Below are positions 1 to 9,349 of a DNA stretch of 64,000 nt, in pieces. This DNA comes from Sphingobium sp. SCG-1 (lineage in GTDB: Bacteria > Pseudomonadota > Alphaproteobacteria > Sphingomonadales > Sphingomonadaceae). The position numbers and the translations under genes are program-made. Within the stretch, counting starts at the first letter, position 1; the number at the start of each line of letters is the position of its first letter. The stretch lies in NCBI RefSeq assembly GCF_002953135.1, contig NZ_CP026372.1, forward strand, positions 496,001 to 560,000. Direction: 5' to 3'. The notes under the pieces are model-generated. The model saw only the letters and a list, made by a program, of their open reading frames with translations. It did no database searches and had not been told where the DNA came from.

Positions 1-2012
1 GTAGATTGTCCGGTGCCATAATCGTCCATTGATATAGCGACACCAAGATCGCGGAACTTCTCAAGCGCGGCGATGGCCTCAAGCGGGTTCTCAAGCGTGG
101 CGGACTCCGTGACTTCGAATACCAGCGCAGCGGGGGGCACATCGGCCTCTTCAAGCAGGCTTAGCACATCGACGGTGAAGGCGGCGGACCCTATCAGTAC
201 GGCAGAGATATTGACGGCCGCCGTGACATCATACCCTTTGCCCCGCCAGCGCGCCAAATCCTCTATCGTCCGGCCAAGCACATAGAGCGTCAGCGGCGCG
301 ATGCGACCTGCTTGCTCGGCCAAGGGAATGAAACGGTCGGGGCGGATGTTGCCGCGCGTCGGGTGGGGCCACCGGACCAGAGCCTCCACGCTCGTTATCC
401 GGTCGCTGGCAAGCGCGAGCTTTGGCTGATAATGGACCTCGATCTGACCGGCTGTGATCGCCTGATCCAGTTCACCCATCAGGCTGATCGACTGCTCCAG
501 ATCGTCCAGATCGGCATTGTCCTGCACCCAGAACCTGCCTTGCGTATGCGCTTGTTCAGCGGCGAGTATTGCTTTCGTGAGGGCCGCATCGACACCGGAC
601 CGGTCGGATGTGGCAAGACCAAGCGTGACGGCCACATCGATCTTGCGGCCCGCCACTTCCACTGGCTGCAACAGGATCGACCGCAGGCCGTCCAGCATCT
701 CCTCGCGCTCGTCCGAAGCAGGGAGCACAAATGCCAGCAACTTGTCCCCCAGCCGATAAATCTCCGCATCTTCCGCCGAGAGCCGCGCGCGATCCGCGAT
801 CCGAAGCACGACGTCGCGGATGGCGGACTGGCCCAGCACAGCGGTTACGCTGTCGAGATTGGAGAGGTTGGCAACCGCGACGCATCTTGCCGTCCCGCCA
901 ATGTTGGCGGTCATCGCTCGGCGGTTTGGCAAGCCGGTTTCCTCGTCAACCAGCCGCTGCTCCCGCAGACGGTAAACGACGCGCCGGATGGCGGAGGCCA
1001 TCGAGACAAGCCCCAGAAGCATGAAGGCGCCGCCCAAAGGATATATCCGCTGAACCCATGATTGCATGAGCAGGCTCAGAACAAAGACGAGAGAGAACGC
1101 TGCCAAGGCCGCAAGGGCCATCGTCGCCATGCGCCGCCTCGTCGCGATGACCAGCGCCAGCAACGCTGCCACTGCCAGCGCGGTCACCGGCCAACCACTG
1201 ACCGGCACTCCGGCGATCAGCGTCTCTGCCGCAAGCGCCTGGACGATGACGCCGGGGATCACACCCCACGCCGGGGTCGCGTAACGGTCGCCCATCTCCA
1301 CCGCCGTTGCGCCGATCAGGACGGATCGCCCGCGTATGGCGGCCGGATTGAACGCGCCATCGCGTACGGCGACGAAACTCAGCCTTGGGATGGTTGCGGG
1401 TCGAATGGAATAATTGATCGGGAAGAAGGTGTCGGCGCGCGCCGCAACGCCTGCGATATAGGATGACAGCGATGGCCGGGGCACGCCTGCAGTCACGGTG
1501 CCGAAAGGCGCCTGCCGCACCATTCCGTCTGCATCCGGCGCGATGCTGACCGATGCCAGCGCTACGTGTGAGCGAAAGAGCGGCAGTGGCAGCGCGTCGA
1601 TTGATCGGGAATCGCCTGACCGTGCCTGCTGCCCGAACGTCGGAAGGGCCACTAGGCCGCCCGAACGTGCGAGTGCCCGCGAAAATTCAATGTCGCCGTC
1701 GTGCGTGGAAGGTGAGGAGAAATCGACATCGAACACGATGCTCGCCGCGCCAGCCTGTCGAAGATGATCGATCACCGCCGCATAATGATCGCGTGGCCAG
1801 GGCCAGCGCTTGATCGCCGCCGCACTCGCCGCGTCCATCTCGACGACCACCACGCGGCCCGGTGCATCATGGCGAAGCGCGGCGAAACGCGCCGGCTCCA
1901 CTATGCGGTCCAACATCTGGTCGAAACCGAGCGCCATGGCAGCAAGTGTCACCAGAGCGGCAAGCGCGACCAGGACAAGGCTGGACGTCCAGCGGGATAG
2001 GCTTGCCTTCAT
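1..2012 (-). CDS. CHASE2-GGDEF-EAL signalling protein, C-terminus cut by window edge
   Basis: An uninterrupted reading frame runs from an ATG at 2012 (GAGGTGA just upstream) to base 1, about 670 codons, without reaching a stop, so the C-terminus lies outside the window. The N-terminus has a membrane segment followed by a CHASE2-type extracytoplasmic sensor region, then several hydrophobic segments near residues 275-345. A GGDEF domain follows whose signature is degenerate (RLGDKL where GGDEF is expected), so diguanylate cyclase activity is unlikely. An EAL domain follows, with the EALVRW core, FEVTES and DDYGTG motifs intact, so cyclic-di-GMP phosphodiesterase activity is plausible. It lies 71 bp downstream of the TpsB gene on the same strand and is probably co-transcribed with it, suggesting control of surface or biofilm functions (inference). 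Confidence 0.9.
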   Translation of the reverse strand, partial: MKASLSRWTSSLVLVALAALVTLAAMALGFDQMLDRIVEPARFAALRHDAPGRVVVVEMDAASAAAIKRWPWPRDHYAAVIDHLRQAGAASIVFDVDFSSPSTHDGDIEFSRALARSGGLVALPTFGQQARSGDSRSIDALPLPLFRSHVALASVSIAPDADGMVRQAPFGTVTAGVPRPSLSSYIAGVAARADTFFPINYSIRPATIPRLSFVAVRDGAFNPAAIRGRSVLIGATAVEMGDRYATPAWGVIPGVIVQALAAETLIAGVPVSGWPVTALAVAALLALVIATRRRMATMALAALAAFSLVFVLSLLMQSWVQRIYPLGGAFMLLGLVSMASAIRRVVYRLREQRLVDEETGLPNRRAMTANIGGTARCVAVANLSNLDSVTAVLGQSAIRDVVLRIADRARLSAEDAEIYRLGDKLLAFVLPASDEREEMLDGLRSILLQPVEVAGRKIDVAVTLGLATSDRSGVDAALTKAILAAEQAHTQGRFWVQDNADLDDLEQSISLMGELDQAITAGQIEVHYQPKLALASDRITSVEALVRWPHPTRGNIRPDRFIPLAEQAGRIAPLTLYVLGRTIEDLARWRGKGYDVTAAVNISAVLIGSAAFTVDVLSLLEEADVPPAALVFEVTESATLENPLEAIAALEKFRDLGVAISMDDYGTGQS

Positions 2013-2083
2013 GTCACCTCAAAATGCAGGACTGGTACAACCATGGCGCCCTTGGGGTTAATTTTTCGGGTTCGACGACCCGG

Positions 2084-3745
2084 CTAGAACAAGCGGGCAA
2101 GGCGCAGCGCGACACGCGGATCGCGGTCGCGCGTGTTGAACCGGTCGGCATTAAGCGGCAGTGAAACCTCGAGCGCGCCACTCAGCTTGCCCGTCATCAC
2201 CCGCACTCCTCCTGAGGTCGAAAGCAGCGATCCGCCGCCTGCTCCCTCGCGCCGATTGTCGACATAACCGCCATCGACGCTGGAGAAGATCTGGAAATTG
2301 TCGATCACGCCGGGAACCAGCTTGCCGCCATCGAAGCGCAGTTCGACCAATCCCAATATGCCCTGATCGCCCGTTCGCTCGGCATAGTCATAAGCGCGCC
2401 CATATGCCGGACCGCCTGCGCCGATCTCCATCGTCGCGAGCAGCGGACGGCTGGCGACTTGCCCCGTCGATGCCGCAGCAAGACTTAGCTTGCGCCACAG
2501 CTTGCCCGTCCATTCCACCGAATAGCTGGCCGTAACGAAGCGCGCATCGCCGTCCACGCGCGAGAGCATCTTGTCGCCCTCATGGCTGACGCCGGATAGC
2601 GGTAGTCCCCCGACGATCAGCACCTGGCTCCGCAGCTTGCCGCCGGCCATAGCGGTCACGCCGTCGAGCGATCCCGAGAGTGTCGTCAGCCGATCATCCC
2701 GTAACTGTCGGCCGAAAAGAGTCTGCTTGGTTCGCAGCGTGCGCAGTTCAAAGTTCAGCGCATAGCTTTGCGCGCGGCTGCGCCGGAGCGAGCGGCTGTA
2801 GGATATTGCGGCATCAACGCTTTTGCCGATTACATCCAGATCGCGGAGCGACGCCCCTGGATTGGAGCGGCCGAAAGAACCCGAAATCCCCAGTACCGAA
2901 CCTGCGTGATCGATGGGCAAGCTATAGCGGGCACGCACGAACACGAATTCGCGGGGCTGCAACGGCGTCTGCGCCACCAGCAAGCCGACTTCATCTCCGG
3001 CCGTCGCGACATTGTTCACGTTGGCCAGCAGCGTCGAGCGGATCGGCCCTATTTCCTTGCTGCCCCTGTTGTCGATCTGAAGATAGGCGCTCTGCTTTTC
3101 TTGAGCGATGGTGACGAGCAAAACGCCAAAGCCATCGTGTCGCAGGAACTGGCTCTGCGTCACAGTGACGCCAGGCAGGTCACCCACAAGCAGGATTGCC
3201 CGTTCCAGATCGGCCTGTCGTGTGGGCTTGCCAGTGGCAAGCGCCGCCATCAATATCCGGTCGGCCGCTGCGTTGCTTGCGCCAATCACACGCACGGCAT
3301 CGACTTTCCCTTCGTCCAGAGTGACGCTGAGCACGCCGTTGGCCATCGACTGGGGTGGGATCACCGCTGTTGCGAAGGGGAAGCCGCGCTCGTGCGCCAC
3401 CTTGGCGACATCGCTCGCCAACCGTGCGAGATCGGCGTGTTCCAGTGGTCGCCCGGAATAGCTTACGATGTTCTCGCTGAAGACAAAGGGTGGAATATCC
3501 GGTGCCCCGCTGATGACAATGCCCACGGGTGTTACCGTTCCAGAAAGCGCGACCGGAACCTCGGCAATTGCCGAACTGGCTGGAGGCGCGGCCTGTGATC
3601 TGGCCGCATCCGTATCGGTGGCGGGCAATGCGCGCTGGTTGATAGCAGGGTCGGCGCGATCGAGCGGCACCTGCGCCGCAGCGAGGACGGGCATGACAAG
3701 CAGCGCACATCCTGCAACGGAAAGATTTGTCTTAAGCGCAGGCAT
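2084..3745 (-). CDS. ShlB/FhaC/HecB-type two-partner secretion transporter (TpsB)
   Basis: The 553-residue product is an outer-membrane POTRA plus 16-strand barrel protein that exports or activates a TpsA partner. It starts with a signal peptide (KTNLSVAGCALLVMPVLAAA), then a Pro/Ala linker, a POTRA-like region with the GRPLEHADLARL segment, and a beta-rich C-terminal half ending in a terminal Phe typical of barrels. The start at 3745 is preferred over 3772 because GGAG sits about 8 bases upstream and the signal peptide follows directly. No TpsA exoprotein with a haemagglutination domain is visible nearby. The neighbours are the divergent FecR protein and the downstream EAL protein, so the FecR protein may be part of the same surface system (inference). 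Confidence 0.88.
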   Translation of the reverse strand: MPALKTNLSVAGCALLVMPVLAAAQVPLDRADPAINQRALPATDTDAARSQAAPPASSAIAEVPVALSGTVTPVGIVISGAPDIPPFVFSENIVSYSGRPLEHADLARLASDVAKVAHERGFPFATAVIPPQSMANGVLSVTLDEGKVDAVRVIGASNAAADRILMAALATGKPTRQADLERAILLVGDLPGVTVTQSQFLRHDGFGVLLVTIAQEKQSAYLQIDNRGSKEIGPIRSTLLANVNNVATAGDEVGLLVAQTPLQPREFVFVRARYSLPIDHAGSVLGISGSFGRSNPGASLRDLDVIGKSVDAAISYSRSLRRSRAQSYALNFELRTLRTKQTLFGRQLRDDRLTTLSGSLDGVTAMAGGKLRSQVLIVGGLPLSGVSHEGDKMLSRVDGDARFVTASYSVEWTGKLWRKLSLAAASTGQVASRPLLATMEIGAGGPAYGRAYDYAERTGDQGILGLVELRFDGGKLVPGVIDNFQIFSSVDGGYVDNRREGAGGGSLLSTSGGVRVMTGKLSGALEVSLPLNADRFNTRDRDPRVALRLARLF

Positions 3746-3794
3746 AGATTCTCCGGAGAAGTCATCCGGCAACTAGCCCGCATTTGTCTCCAAA

Positions 3795-3843
3795 AGGTTA
3801 GCGTTTCAAAAGCTTAACCTGCGGGTTACGATCGCATTAACCT
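3795..3843. promoter_or_regulatory. alternating GGTTA/TAACC half-sites in divergent promoter
   Basis: Between the tpsB-like and FecR genes, four half-sites alternate in orientation: AGGTTA at 3795, TTAACCT at 3814, GGTTA at 3824 and TTAACCT at 3837. This layout looks like a dimer-binding operator for one or both divergent genes. The binding protein is unknown. Confidence 0.35.
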
Positions 3844-3926
3844 TTCTCCGCAAGGCTTCGTAAGAGATAAGCTGCAAGATAGCTGCGCTGGCTTTTGACG
3901 GCTTGTACAGGGTTTTGGAGAGTTGC

Positions 3927-5639
3927 ATGCGCAAGCGCATTTTTGGCCTTTTGGGGGTCACTTGTTCTTCCGTAGCACTGGCGGGTACGCCTGGTTGGAA
4001 GATCAGTGAGACATCCGGGCCGGTGCAAGTCTCCCACAACGGGATGGTGCGCGTGGCGACGCGCAGTGCTGCCGTGGAAGCAGGCGACACGGTGACGACT
4101 GGCCGGGGAGGCCGCGCCGTCCTCGTGCGGGGAAGCGAGTTCGTGATGGTTGCGCCCGCGTCGCAATTGCGCCTGCCCGCTGACGACCAAGCTACCGGAT
4201 TCACCCGAGTGCTCCAGGATTTCGGCAGCGTCGTCTTCATGATCAAGAAGAAGATGACGCCGCATTTCGAGGTGAAGACGCCCTATCTGGCCGCCGTCGT
4301 GAAGGGCACGACCTTCACCGTTGCTGTCACGCCCAAGGGTGCCTCCGTGCAGGTGCTCGAAGGCGCAGTCGACGTGGCGACGGTGGATGGCGGCGCTCAT
4401 GATCTGATCACGCCCGGCGCCGTCGCGCTGGTGGGGGCGAATAATCGCTTTCAGCTTCAGGTTGCCGGTGAGACCGGGAAGCGTGTCATTGACTCACCCG
4501 CCGGCCCAGGTCCAGCGGAGCAAGGTGCAGGCCAAGCGACAGCGGCTGCTCCTGCCGAAGAGGCGGTCGTTTCCGATCAGGTGGCGCCTGTTCAGGACGT
4601 GGTGTCCGTAACAACCGCCGTATATGCTGAGCCAGTAAGTCTGTCGGATCTGACGGGTGGGCTGGTGTCAGGCATGGCAGGGAGCGATGGAAGCCGCGAT
4701 ATGGCTAACGTCGCCGTTGCGACGAAGATGGCAAACGAGGCCTCGACGTCGGTAGTAAAAGCACTGGAAGTTGCTCAGGTCACTGGCGTGGCGATTGAAT
4801 CACAGGTTGCTGCGAATGTAATTGCTGCGAAGGAAGAGCAGACGATCAAGGATACTGTCGCCGCGCAAGCCGCGACGAACCAGGCGGAATTGGATGCGCA
4901 AGCGGCGGCGCAGGCTGCCGAACAAGCGGCGATGGAAAAAGTGCGCATCGATGCAGCAAATGCTGCGGCCAATGTCGCCGCCGATGAAGCGGCGCGATCA
5001 GCCGTAGCCGCTGCGGCGGAAGCTGCGCAGGCGCAGGCCGATGCCAGCGCGAAGATAGCGGCCAGAGCCGATGCGGAAGCCGCTGCGGTGGTGGCGGCGC
5101 AGACAGCGGAAGCGATTATAGCTGCGGCGGCCGAAGCAGCGGCCCGAGCGGAGCACGAAGCTGAGGGCCCTGCAAGAGACGCGGCAGTGCAGGCCGCGGC
5201 CCAGGCAGCAAGGGACGCGGAGAAAGCCTTAAGGGATGCGGCGAAGGCGGCAGAGCAGGCCACTAGGGCAAGGGACGACGCCGCCAGATCGGCATCCGAC
5301 AAGGCTGCCAAGGACGCCGCCAAGGCAGCGCAAGATGCTGCGGCGGACAAGGCGATCAAGGAGGCTGCCAAGACGGCCGAGGATGCCCGTAAAGCGGGTA
5401 ATGACAAGGCAGCCAGGGACGCCGAAAAGGCTGCGAAGGGTGCGGAGAAAGACGCCGCCAAACAGGCAGCCGACGCTGCTAAGGCCAACGAAATTGCTGC
5501 GAAGGATGCGAAGAAGGCGGCGGATGAACTCGCCAAAGCCTCAGCCAAGGCAGCGGAAGACGCCCTGAAGAGCAGAGGCAAGGAAGCGGAAGAGGCCGCC
5601 AAGGCCATCCAGAATGCACAGGACGGAAAAAAAGATTGA
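3927..5639 (+). CDS. FecR-domain protein with long Ala/Lys-rich helical C-terminus
   Basis: The 570-residue secreted protein starts at 3927 (TTGGAGAG upstream), where a signal peptide begins; the in-frame start at 3903 would place charged residues before it. A FecR domain spans roughly residues 25-190, including the VKTPYLAAVVKGTTF core. From about residue 290 to the end the protein is almost entirely Ala, Lys, Asp, Glu and Gln in heptad-like arrays such as KDAAKAAQDAA, predicting a very long helix or coiled coil in the periplasm or cell surface. Divergent TpsB and CHASE2-EAL genes suggest a surface-structure role rather than iron signalling; no sigma factor is adjacent. The antisense frame across the tail is also open, but that is a consequence of the GCN-rich codons. 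Confidence 0.85.
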   Translation: MRKRIFGLLGVTCSSVALAGTPGWKISETSGPVQVSHNGMVRVATRSAAVEAGDTVTTGRGGRAVLVRGSEFVMVAPASQLRLPADDQATGFTRVLQDFGSVVFMIKKKMTPHFEVKTPYLAAVVKGTTFTVAVTPKGASVQVLEGAVDVATVDGGAHDLITPGAVALVGANNRFQLQVAGETGKRVIDSPAGPGPAEQGAGQATAAAPAEEAVVSDQVAPVQDVVSVTTAVYAEPVSLSDLTGGLVSGMAGSDGSRDMANVAVATKMANEASTSVVKALEVAQVTGVAIESQVAANVIAAKEEQTIKDTVAAQAATNQAELDAQAAAQAAEQAAMEKVRIDAANAAANVAADEAARSAVAAAAEAAQAQADASAKIAARADAEAAAVVAAQTAEAIIAAAAEAAARAEHEAEGPARDAAVQAAAQAARDAEKALRDAAKAAEQATRARDDAARSASDKAAKDAAKAAQDAAADKAIKEAAKTAEDARKAGNDKAARDAEKAAKGAEKDAAKQAADAAKANEIAAKDAKKAADELAKASAKAAEDALKSRGKEAEEAAKAIQNAQDGKKD

Positions 5640-5882
5640 AGGTAGGGCTTGAATAGCGAGTACCGGTTGGGCGCCTAACGAAGATCAGCGGATCAAGCGC
5701 AGGTATAAATCACAATATGGAGACAGGCAGGTCCATCTTCTTGCGATACCCACGATCGGATAGATAGAATCATCGTACAGAATCAGGGTGACACAAAAAC
5801 GCTGGACGCCGCAACTCGAGTAATCTTGCCAGCATCTTCGTATCGCTTTTGTTCCCCGTCAACCTATGGCATTGTCGCCCGA
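5640..5882. other. intergenic stretch before dinB
   Basis: No gene is seen here. A single GTTC lies at about 5851, but the paired GTTC-N7-GTTC LexA box of alphaproteobacteria is not present, so SOS control of dinB is not supported by sequence. Confidence 0.4.
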
Positions 5883-6971
5883 ATGGAAGAAAGCGCGCCC
5901 CAGCTCCGCAAGATCATCCATATCGACATGGACGCGTTCTACGCGTCGGTGGAACAACGCGACAATCCCGAATTGCGTGGTAGGCCAGTGGCCGTAGGCG
6001 GAAGCGGTGCGCGCGGCGTAGTGGCAGCGGCAAGCTATGAGGCGCGGACCTTCGGGGTACGCTCTGCCATGCCAGGATCGCGTGCGCGGCGGCTGTGTCC
6101 CGGTCTTATCTTCGCACCTCCGCGCTTTGATGTGTATCGCGCCGTATCGCGCCAGATCCGGGCGATCTTTGCTCAGTTCACTGACGTGATCCAGCCTCTC
6201 TCGCTGGACGAGGCATATTTGGATGTCACCGAAAACAAGTGCGGCCTTTCGACGGCGACGGAGATCGCGCAGGAAATACGCCGCCTGATCCGCGCCGAGA
6301 CGGGGCTGACTGCTTCGGCGGGGGTTTCCTACAACAAACTCATAGCAAAGCTCGCCTCGGACCAGAATAAGCCCGATGGCCTTTGCGTCATTCGGCCCGA
6401 TCAGGGCGCTGCCTTCGTGGCGACGCTGCCAGTCCGGCGGTTCCATGGCATCGGCCCCGTCACGGCCGCCAAGATGGAGAAGCTGGGGATAGATACCGGG
6501 GCTGATCTGCGCGCACTGCCCCTGACCTTCCTAAGGCAGCATTTCGGCAGCATGGCAGATTATTATCATGCCGCCGCGCGTGGTGTTGACGACCGTCCGG
6601 TGCGCGCGCGCGAAGTGGCGAAGTCGATCAGCGTCGAGGACACGTTCGGCACGGATTTAACGGGCCGCGAGGCGCTACAGAATGAACTGGATCAAATTGT
6701 AGAGCGGCTATGGCCCCGAATTGAGGCGTCGGGCATGCGGGGGCGAACCGTGACGCTGAAGGTGAAATTCGCAAATTTTACCATTATCACGCGATCCCGA
6801 TCGCTGCCTCAAGCCGCCGATCGTGTTTTGTTGGCAGAGACAGGACGCAATCTACTCGAGGGCGAATTGCCCTTACGCATGGGCGTGCGGCTGCTGGGGC
6901 TTGGGATACACAATCTGGAGCCTGTGAACACGAGCTTAGGTGAACAAAAGCAATTGATGTTGTCGATTTAA
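5883..6971 (+). CDS. dinB: DNA polymerase IV
   Basis: The 362-residue Y-family translesion polymerase shows the catalytic palm motif IIHIDMDAFYASVEQRDNP near the N-terminus, the second acidic pair in SLDEAYLDVT, the helix-hairpin-helix segment FHGIGPVTAAKMEKLGI, and a little-finger domain ending without an evident beta-clamp QLxLF motif beyond QKQLML at the C-terminus. The ATG at 5883 is chosen because family members begin about ten residues before the palm; an upstream TTG at 5826 adds 19 unconserved residues. It converges with the DUF1134 gene, with only 10 bp between the stops. Confidence 0.93.
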   Translation: MEESAPQLRKIIHIDMDAFYASVEQRDNPELRGRPVAVGGSGARGVVAAASYEARTFGVRSAMPGSRARRLCPGLIFAPPRFDVYRAVSRQIRAIFAQFTDVIQPLSLDEAYLDVTENKCGLSTATEIAQEIRRLIRAETGLTASAGVSYNKLIAKLASDQNKPDGLCVIRPDQGAAFVATLPVRRFHGIGPVTAAKMEKLGIDTGADLRALPLTFLRQHFGSMADYYHAAARGVDDRPVRAREVAKSISVEDTFGTDLTGREALQNELDQIVERLWPRIEASGMRGRTVTLKVKFANFTIITRSRSLPQAADRVLLAETGRNLLEGELPLRMGVRLLGLGIHNLEPVNTSLGEQKQLMLSI

Positions 6972-6981
6972 CGAAGGCGAA

Positions 6982-7806
6982 TCAGAACGGGAGCCAGTTC
7001 CGCTTTTCGGTGAACTTCATGTAACCAGCATTGACACCCAAGCGATATCCCACACCTAGTCGAATGGGGATCAGCACCACTTTCCCCCATCGTAGATAGC
7101 TGGCCGTGAAACCGCCTACAAAATAAGCACCGCCTTCTCCGGCTGGAAAGCGATGATAGAGATCCTGGGTGTCGTACAGATTGTAGACCAGTACGAAGGT
7201 ATTGCCCGCATTGCCTCCGACATCGAACCCAACGGATGGGCCGGTCCAGTACACGTCGCGCGTACCTTCGACTTTATGGTTGAGTGTGCCCGATCCATAG
7301 CGCAGCCCGACAACGAATGCTCCGGAAGCCTCCCGTCCAGCGATGTACGCATTGGGCTGGCCCTGATCCTTAAGGATCTTCTCGATGATCCCGGCAAGCC
7401 CAGCCGCACCTTTCCCGAAAACGCCCTCGGCCGCGCCGATAAGATCGTCTTTCTGATAGGATGCGGTTGGCAACGGTGCTGCGGGCGGAGAGTTTGGTGT
7501 AACCGGTGCGCCCGTGGCAGTCGCGGGCGCTCCATTTTCCGTGATAACGGGCGGAGGAGGCGGGGCACGGTTTGCGGGTGTCTGGTCTTGCGGTGGATCG
7601 TTGACGTCTAGCGGAGGCGTGTCGCTATTCTGCGTCGAGGGCGCGGGCGCCAGATCGGCATCAATCGACGTATTGGGATCGACATTGCGAATCTGCGCAT
7701 TTGCTGCGGGCGACAAAACCATGCTGGCGACCCCAGCCCCGATCGCGATAAGACGCCACAGGCTGCCCACCTTTGTCCCCGCCCGCAAGTACCGTCTGCC
7801 GTACAT
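6982..7806 (-). CDS. EipA/DUF1134 family envelope protein
   Basis: The 274-residue product has an N-terminal membrane or signal segment (LIAIGAGVASMVLSPAANAQ), a long Pro/Ala-rich linker (residues about 45-115), then the conserved DUF1134 domain with GSGTLNHKV, TGPSVGFDVGGNAGNTFVLVY and a C-terminal GVNAGYMKFTEK segment. In Brucella the family member EipA is a periplasmic protein needed for envelope integrity; that role is carried over by family only. The start at 7806 is fixed by a strong GGGGAGG Shine-Dalgarno seven bases upstream; 7842 would add an unsupported leader. Confidence 0.85.
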   Translation of the reverse strand: MYGRRYLRAGTKVGSLWRLIAIGAGVASMVLSPAANAQIRNVDPNTSIDADLAPAPSTQNSDTPPLDVNDPPQDQTPANRAPPPPPVITENGAPATATGAPVTPNSPPAAPLPTASYQKDDLIGAAEGVFGKGAAGLAGIIEKILKDQGQPNAYIAGREASGAFVVGLRYGSGTLNHKVEGTRDVYWTGPSVGFDVGGNAGNTFVLVYNLYDTQDLYHRFPAGEGGAYFVGGFTASYLRWGKVVLIPIRLGVGYRLGVNAGYMKFTEKRNWLPF

Positions 7807-8049
7807 AATTGTCCTCCCCGATTCCGCAATAATCCCGCACATCGTCTATCCGGCGCGCTACATGAAACGGCAATGAACGAACGGCGACATGAGTCGATTA
7901 CGCGCCAGAACGAATCTTTAGGAAGCTGATGGCCGGTCCAGAAGCTGAAAGGAAAATTCCCTTGATGCCGTTGCCATGGCCGAACGCGCTCGCTATAGGC
8001 CGAAACTCGATAGCCCGGAGGTGCCCCAAACATCTCTTTCGAGCCATGC

Positions 8050-8142
8050 GGAGACGTGGGTGAGTGGCTGAAACCAACGGTTTGCTAAACCGTCGTAGGG
8101 GTAAATCCCTTACCGAGGGTTCGAATCCCTCCGTCTCCGCCA
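8050..8142 (+). tRNA. tRNA-Ser (GCT)
   Basis: Acceptor GGAGACG (8050-8056) pairs with CGTCTCC (8132-8138), followed by discriminator G and encoded CCA. The anticodon stem ACGGT/ACCGT closes the 7-base loop TTGCTAA, giving anticodon GCT. A long class II variable arm and GAGGG-TTCGAAT-CCCTC T-arm identify a serine tRNA. Its 3' end is the attachment site of the adjacent island. Confidence 0.95.
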
Positions 8143-8143
8143 A
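8129..8143 (+). repeat. attL direct repeat (tRNA-Ser 3' end)
   Basis: CTCCGTCTCCGCCAA covers the T-arm end, acceptor strand and CCA of the tRNA and recurs exactly at 19811-19825. It marks the left boundary of the island. Confidence 0.85.
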
Positions 8144-8434
8144 TTTTCTCATTATGTCACTGATATCATTGACAAATGTGAGCAGAAAACTGTTTAGGCC
8201 ATCATTGCAACCAACATTCTGTTGCCGCTTGGCTCGGGCGTGGGCGATCATGGGAACGCCCGGTGATTAGGTCCTAACTGTCAACGATAAAAAATGGACT
8301 TAACCCACAAAAAAAGATAACAGGAGATATGTTCTTTATTTGTTCTTGTTATGAGTGTTTCCTATGCGGATAGAGGGTGACCGAGGCAAAGTTGGATGTT
8401 ACTCGAGTCGCATTAGTGAGGGTGGCCAAAGCAT
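8144..8434. promoter_or_regulatory. leader region of the macro/DarT operon
   Basis: No gene is seen in the 290 bp between the tRNA and the macro-domain gene. The AT-rich stretch around 8285-8360 probably holds the promoter; no confident -35/-10 pair could be assigned. Confidence 0.3.
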
Positions 8435-9349
8435 ATGCTAATTTACCGCCGTACCAGTATCCTTGAGTCACCAGCTCAAACTCTTGTTAACACGGTTAAT
8501 TGTGTAGGAGTGATGGGCAAAGGCTTGGCGCACGCGTTCAAGGACCGCGAGCCAGCGATGTTCAATGCTTATAAACGTATATGCGACCAGAAGGCTCTTG
8601 TCCCCGGGAAGCTGTGGCTTTGGCGTGGTCAGGAAAGTTGGGTTCTAAATTTTCCAACTAAGTTGCACTGGCGCAATCCGTCCAAATTGGAATGGATCGA
8701 GCAGGGGCTTGAGAAATTTGTCTCAGCTTACGTAGAGCAGGGGATTACTGAGATTTCATTCCCGCAACTGGGCTGCGGTAATGGAACGTTGAATTGGGAA
8801 GATGTACGGCCTTTGATGGAGCATTATCTCTCAGCGGTGAATATTCCTGTTTACGTTCACGACTATACTGTCGAGGTGGGTCTACCGGAACATTTAGAGC
8901 CAGTAGCCGCTGCCCTCCGCAAAGATGCTCCCGGTGGCAGTAATTCATTTGATGGCTTCATTGAATCTATTGGGCATGCCCTTGCTGTGTCTGGCGGCAA
9001 GCTAAGTACTCTAGGCTCGGATGATCCTTTTGCAGCCCATGTTCACGAAGGCAGGGGGCTTGCTATCGAAACGAGTTCGGCAACTTGTTTTTTTGAGGAG
9101 GATGATTTGCGGGGGGTTTGGCTAGACCTGCAAAGCGGACTTGTGACGAAACGGAAAGCTGGCTGGTCAGTAAGGGGCGGTGGCGAACCGTTGTTATCGC
9201 TGCTTAGCGTTTTGCCTCACGTTCGCCCTGTGCAAATCCAAAGGCCCGGAGAGAAGGAGCCAGAATTTGCGATTGAGCCACGTCCGGAAACCAGGGGGCT
9301 GGCGTCTACTGGCCAGACTAAAGAGCAACACGAACTGGCATGGCACTAA
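8435..9349 (+). CDS. DarG-like macro-domain antitoxin
   Basis: The 304-residue protein has an N-terminal macro domain (residues about 1-145) with the ADP-ribose-binding segments NTVNCVGVMGKGLAHAF and SFPQLGCGNGTLNWEDV, very close in style to DarG antitoxins, which remove ADP-ribose from DNA. The C-terminal half (about 150-304) is not recognised; in known DarG proteins the C-terminal domain binds and blocks DarT. The stop overlaps the downstream DarT-like gene by 10 bases, indicating translational coupling. In described DarTG loci the toxin gene usually comes first; here the antitoxin is first. Function as an antitoxin is inferred from the macro domain and the partner. Confidence 0.85.
   Translation: MLIYRRTSILESPAQTLVNTVNCVGVMGKGLAHAFKDREPAMFNAYKRICDQKALVPGKLWLWRGQESWVLNFPTKLHWRNPSKLEWIEQGLEKFVSAYVEQGITEISFPQLGCGNGTLNWEDVRPLMEHYLSAVNIPVYVHDYTVEVGLPEHLEPVAAALRKDAPGGSNSFDGFIESIGHALAVSGGKLSTLGSDDPFAAHVHEGRGLAIETSSATCFFEEDDLRGVWLDLQSGLVTKRKAGWSVRGGGEPLLSLLSVLPHVRPVQIQRPGEKEPEFAIEPRPETRGLASTGQTKEQHELAWH

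Noticed and set aside
312..1466. Long plus-strand frames (249 and 134 codons) at the left edge
   Set aside because: They lie antisense to the continuous CHASE2-GGDEF-EAL reading frame, which has clear domain motifs.
2768..3598. 276-codon plus-strand frame
   Set aside because: Antisense to the TpsB gene; no recognisable domain.
5330..5560. Possible repeat array in the Ala/Lys-rich tail
   Set aside because: Repetition is at amino-acid composition level; no regularly spaced DNA repeats or CRISPR-like spacers were found there or anywhere in the window.
4775..5608. 277-codon Ala/Ser-rich open frame antisense to the FecR-protein tail
   Set aside because: It mirrors the GCN/AAG-rich codons of the sense strand; low-complexity product, no ribosome-binding site or homologous feature.
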